Source: Planctomycetota bacterium (GTDB taxonomy: Bacteria > Planctomycetota > Planctomycetia > Pirellulales > Thermoguttaceae). Taken from it: DNA of 8,159 nt. A program made the position numbers and the translations under genes. The stretch lies in assembly GCA_018897395.1 (NCBI GenBank), contig JAHIKV010000007.1, positions 1 to 8,159 of the forward strand, read 5' to 3'. This document shows positions 6,301 to 8,159 of this stretch, in pieces; position 1 is the first letter of the stretch, and each line of letters opens with the position of its first letter. The notes under the pieces are model-generated. The model did no database searches. It was not told the origin of the DNA and worked only from the letters and a program-made list of their open reading frames with translations.

Positions 6301-6696
6301 CTCGTCCCTCGTCTTCCCCACCGCGATCGCCGTCGCCGTGGCGTGTGTGCGACAGTGGGAAATGGTAACGAGGATTTCGGCCACGCCGAGTTGCTCGACC
6401 ACGTCCTTCACTCCGCCGCGGACCGCCACCACCGGCCTGCCGCTCGGTTCGTTGCGGACCTCGATGTCGCGCCAAGATATGCCCTTTCGCCAGCCGGTCC
6501 CCAGCGCCTTCAGGATCGCCTCCTTGGCGGCCCACCGGCCGGTATAATGCTGGGTTGACTGCTTGCAGGACTGGCAATACTTGATCTCCTCGTCCGTGTA
6601 CACGCGGCCGATGAACAGCTCGCCGTGGCGCTCGATCATCCGCGCGATCCGAAGACATTCCGTGATGTCGGCGCCGATGCCGATGATTTCGGGCAT
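6295..6696 (-). CDS. acpS: Holo-[acyl-carrier-protein] synthase
   Basis: The 133-residue protein transfers the 4'-phosphopantetheine arm from coenzyme A to a serine of apo-acyl carrier protein, activating it for fatty acid synthesis. The family motifs are present: GIGADITE at the N-terminus with the metal-binding Asp10, WAAKEAILKAL with Glu59 and Lys63, and ISH (about 112-114) followed by ATATAIA at the C-terminus. Length is normal for AcpS. ATG at 6696 starts MPEIIGIGAD directly at the first strand, so it is the natural start, but no clear Shine-Dalgarno sequence precedes it; a 7-bp tandem repeat begins 5 nt upstream. The membrane-protein gene at 6744-7454 lies 47 nt upstream on the same strand, so the two may be co-transcribed. 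The stop codon is part of the palindrome at 6219-6300. Confidence 0.96.
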   Translation of the reverse strand: MPEIIGIGADITECLRIARMIERHGELFIGRVYTDEEIKYCQSCKQSTQHYTGRWAAKEAILKALGTGWRKGISWRDIEVRNEPSGRPVVAVRGGVKDVVEQLGVAEILVTISHCRTHATATAIAVGKTRDEV

Positions 6697-6700
6697 GTAA

Positions 6701-6738
6701 AGGGATTAGGGATTAGGGATTAGGGATTAGGGATTAGG
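6701..6738. repeat. 7-bp tandem array (AGGGATT, five copies plus a partial) upstream of acpS
   Basis: Five exact AGGGATT units run from 6701 to 6735, followed by AGG. On the coding strand of acpS this reads as repeated AATCCCT and ends 4 nt before the ATG. It fills most of the 47-bp gap between the upstream membrane-protein gene and acpS, taking the place where a ribosome binding site would be expected. Changes in copy number could alter spacing or leader structure. It differs in sequence from the heptamer array at 1735-1838 but has the same unit length. Confidence 0.95.
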
Positions 6739-6743
6739 AAAGA

Positions 6744-7454
6744 TCAGCCGCTTGCGGCTTCGCAATCTTCCTTCCGCTTTGCGGTTTCGCACTCCTTCAC
6801 GTTCAACTCATCGACGATCGCGGCAACTTCGCTCCGCTGCTTACCGTCGAGCCACACCCGCGCCAAGTCCACGCCGCCGCCGGACCGTTCCCACGACAAC
6901 TCGCAGCGCGTCGGACCGCAATCGCCCCGGCAGGCCGAAAGCCGATACCGCGGCGAACGGGCGCGATCCGGCCGGTCGACGTCGAGCAACTCGGCTAGCC
7001 GCCGGGATGTCGGCAAGTCGATCTTGCCGTTGCGGATGGTCCGAAACCAGCTCCCGCACCGGCCGCAGTAGGGGACGCGCACGGCGGGAACGACAACCGC
7101 CACCGACGCCGCGGCGACCAACAACGCGAAAATCGCGGCATCGCCCGTTTCATTCCCAACGGCGGCCACGACGGCTGCCGCGACGGTCGCGGAGAAAATC
7201 GTCGGACGATGGCCCAACCGGCCAAACCGCGTTATGGCAACAATAGTCAGGCCGATGAAAACCCCCATAAGGATGGGAATAAGGGCCGATGGGGCAAGAT
7301 ACGATTGGACCACCTCGCCAACTCGGGCAAAGGTCAGCCCGGCCAGCGGCGCGGAGACGATCATCGCCGCCAAGCCGGTCCAGGTAAAACGGCCGCCGGA
7401 GGACATCTGACGGCCGAGGGCGGTTTGCGTCGGGATACCATGCATATAAACCAA
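6744..7454 (-). CDS. Membrane protein of unknown function with a cysteine-rich soluble tail
   Basis: I do not recognise the family. The first half is hydrophobic, with about four likely membrane helices (near 26-44, 57-75, 85-100 and 106-125 counting from the TTG at 7454). A soluble C-terminal half follows. It opens with C130-GR-C133-GSWF, a zinc-ribbon-like knuckle, and contains C175, C179 and C184 in CRGDCGPTRC, so metal binding through these cysteines is plausible. Further cysteines occur near the C-terminus. Two starts are possible: TTG at 7454 or ATG at 7445 (residue 4); neither has a good Shine-Dalgarno sequence, and a later ATG (residue 17) cannot be excluded. The gene lies 47 nt upstream of acpS on the same strand, which suggests shared transcription but gives no clear functional link. 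Confidence 0.7.
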   Translation of the reverse strand: MVYMHGIPTQTALGRQMSSGGRFTWTGLAAMIVSAPLAGLTFARVGEVVQSYLAPSALIPILMGVFIGLTIVAITRFGRLGHRPTIFSATVAAAVVAAVGNETGDAAIFALLVAAASVAVVVPAVRVPYCGRCGSWFRTIRNGKIDLPTSRRLAELLDVDRPDRARSPRYRLSACRGDCGPTRCELSWERSGGGVDLARVWLDGKQRSEVAAIVDELNVKECETAKRKEDCEAASG

Positions 7455-7551
7455 TGCTAGATTGGATTAGCCGCTTTGAGAAGCCCCGTGGCCTGGTTTG
7501 GGTATCGGGCAATCTATGTCGTGAACAACAATAGCCGGGAACCGTTACAGA

Positions 7552-7726
7552 TTTTCTCTAGCCCAGGCGTTTACGCCTGGGGAAACGATCGTGGAATGAT
7601 TGAATTGTCAGGCCCGTTTTACGGGCTTCCCGCATCGCCGCCAAACAGGACGCCCGTTGAACGGGCGTGACGGAAAGCAGAAAAATTCCCCGCCTCCCCA
7701 GGCGTGAACGCCTGGGCTAGAGAAAA
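7552..7726. repeat. Nested palindromic element with 31-bp arms (REP-pair-like)
   Basis: The arms 7552-7582 and 7696-7726 match as reverse complements over 31 bp with one mismatch. Each starts on the outside with TTTTCTCTAGCCC and forms its own hairpin (CCCAGGCGT-TT-ACGCCTGGG at 7562-7581). Between them are two more hairpins: GCCCGT-TTT-ACGGGC at 7612-7626 and CGCCCGTT-G-AACGGGCG at 7651-7667. The CTAGCCC-plus-hairpin arm is closely similar in plan to the arm of the palindrome at 6219-6300. No open frame of note is enclosed, so the element is non-autonomous if it moves at all. Confidence 0.92.
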
Positions 7727-7801
7727 GGGGCATAATTGAGTTATACCGTTAAACCCTATCCCCCGCGACGGGGTGTCGGCCAAATCACGTAAACGTGGGC
7801 T

Positions 7802-7834
7802 ATTTTTGTATTGTTGCGCAATACTAACAAAAAT
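7802..7834. promoter_or_regulatory. AT-rich inverted repeat upstream of the DUF1559 gene
   Basis: ATTTTTG at 7802-7808 is the exact reverse complement of CAAAAAT at 7828-7834. Between them, TATTG (7809-7813) and CAATA (7819-7823) also pair, around the loop TTGCG. It could be a protein-binding palindrome or a weak terminator; it lies just upstream of the putative promoter at 7847-7874. The symmetry is clear, the role is unknown. Confidence 0.4.
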
Positions 7835-7846
7835 CTATCCCGCCTC

Positions 7847-7874
7847 TTGCGTTTTCCAGTAAAATGTAGATAAT
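7847..7874 (+). promoter_or_regulatory. Possible promoter of the DUF1559 gene
   Basis: GATAAT at 7869-7874 matches the -10 consensus at five of six positions. TTGCGT at 7847-7852 is a weak -35 (three of six), with a 16-nt spacer. It would give a leader of about 70 nt containing the TCGCCA/TGGCGA hairpin at 7889-7905 before the ribosome binding site. The -10 is reasonable, the -35 poor. Confidence 0.35.
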
Positions 7875-7949
7875 AAGGGTTGTAATAGTCGCCAGCGGTT
7901 GGCGATTGTCCTCGTATTTATTTTCTGTTTGGAACGTAGGAGAGAATCA

Positions 7950-8159
7950 ATGTCTTCAAAACGAGGTGTACGAACGGCGTTTACGTTGGTGGAGTTGCTT
8001 GTAGTCATCACCATCATCGGCATCCTAATCGCACTGCTGTTGCCGGCGGTGCAAGCGGCCCGCGAGGCGGCCCGCAGAATCCAATGCAGGAACCATCTCA
8101 AGCAAATTGGTCTTGCGATTCACAACTACGCCCAGGCGAACAAGGTCTTCCCGCCGGGA
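7950..8159 (+). CDS. DUF1559 family pseudopilin-like protein (partial, C-terminus beyond the window)
   Basis: Seventy residues are visible. A short basic leader (SSKRGVRT) precedes the type IV pilin/type II secretion N-methylation motif AFTLVELLVV, with the conserved Glu15 at position +5 after the expected prepilin-peptidase cut between Ala10 and Phe11. Residue -1 is Ala rather than the usual Gly. A hydrophobic helix follows (about 13-34), then LLPAVQAAREAARR, the hallmark of DUF1559 proteins, and NHLKQIGLAIHNYAQAN...FPPG. These proteins are greatly expanded in Planctomycetes, are usually about 300-350 residues, and are thought to be exported pseudopilin-like surface proteins; the function is not established. 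ATG at 7950 has TAGGAG (7937-7942) with a 7-nt gap, a strong ribosome binding site. The open frame reaches the window end. Confidence 0.95.
   Translation, partial: MSSKRGVRTAFTLVELLVVITIIGILIALLLPAVQAAREAARRIQCRNHLKQIGLAIHNYAQANKVFPPG

Larger units (their letters stand above)
7455..7949. other. Intergenic region between divergent genes
   Basis: This 495-bp gap lies between the minus-strand membrane-protein gene and the plus-strand DUF1559 gene. It contains the 175-bp palindrome at 7552-7726 and then an AT-richer leader (7727-7949) with several small inverted repeats: CCCCG-CGA-CGGGG at 7761-7773, CACGT-AA-ACGTG near 7786-7797, the pair at 7802-7834, and TCGCCA-GCGGT-TGGCGA at 7889-7905. A short open frame at 7476-7670 runs through the palindrome and looks non-coding. 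I could not place a promoter for the minus-strand gene. Confidence 0.7.

Noticed and set aside
1735..6738. Heptamer arrays as possible CRISPR repeats
   Set aside because: The units are only 7 bp and adjoin with no spacers; no cas gene is present.
3501..7556. An 11-bp match, TACAGATTTTC, at 3501-3511 and 7546-7556
   Set aside because: Several 11-bp matches are expected by chance in 8 kb, and the flanks do not match.
7476..7670. Small plus-strand open frame (64 codons) in the right-hand gap
   Set aside because: Most of it is the left arm and inner hairpin of the palindrome at 7552-7726, and no good ribosome binding site precedes it.

Overview
The window looks like part of a planctomycete chromosome, probably from the Pirellulales or a close relative. 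The strongest pointer is the truncated gene at the right edge: its pseudopilin-like N-terminus runs straight into the DUF1559 signature, a family greatly expanded in Planctomycetes. Supporting signs are a GC-rich codon style, single-gene transcription units in mixed orientation, a DNA topoisomerase I whose C-terminus carries repeats instead of zinc fingers, and abundant palindromic repeats in nearly every gap.

Layout, left to right. (1) Positions 1-151 hold a long imperfect palindrome with a perfect 27-bp inverted-repeat core. (2) Positions 167-744 hold a compact type II toxin-antitoxin operon: a sigma70-like promoter, a palindromic operator, a YefM/Phd-type antitoxin and a Txe/YoeB/RelE-type toxin overlapping it by 4 bases. 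(3) A convergent minus-strand gene (777-3041) encodes a membrane-anchored PpiD/SurA-like periplasmic folding factor. Its middle is a long low-complexity linker containing a tandem array of a 7-bp DNA repeat. (4) A 480-bp gap (3042-3520) is filled with two different palindromic repeat clusters. (5) topA (3521-6193) is complete. (6) A 25-bp perfect inverted repeat separates topA from the convergent acpS (6295-6696, minus) and supplies the acpS stop codon. (7) A second 7-bp tandem array lies between acpS and an upstream minus-strand gene for a cysteine-containing membrane protein of unknown function (about 6744-7454). (8) A 495-bp gap holds a 175-bp nested palindrome and the leader of the DUF1559 gene, which starts at 7950 and runs off the window.

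The cellular genes are mostly housekeeping: DNA supercoiling (topA), activation of acyl carrier protein (acpS) and envelope protein folding (PpiD-like). The toxin-antitoxin module is a self-contained accessory unit. The most distinctive layer is at DNA level. Three palindromes (39-124, 6219-6300, 7552-7726) share an outward-facing TARCCC start followed by a hairpin in each arm, the layout of paired REP elements (BIMEs). Two unrelated heptanucleotide arrays occur in the same 8 kb, one of them inside a coding region. I see no CRISPR array, tRNA, rRNA, transposase or obvious defence system beyond the toxin-antitoxin pair.
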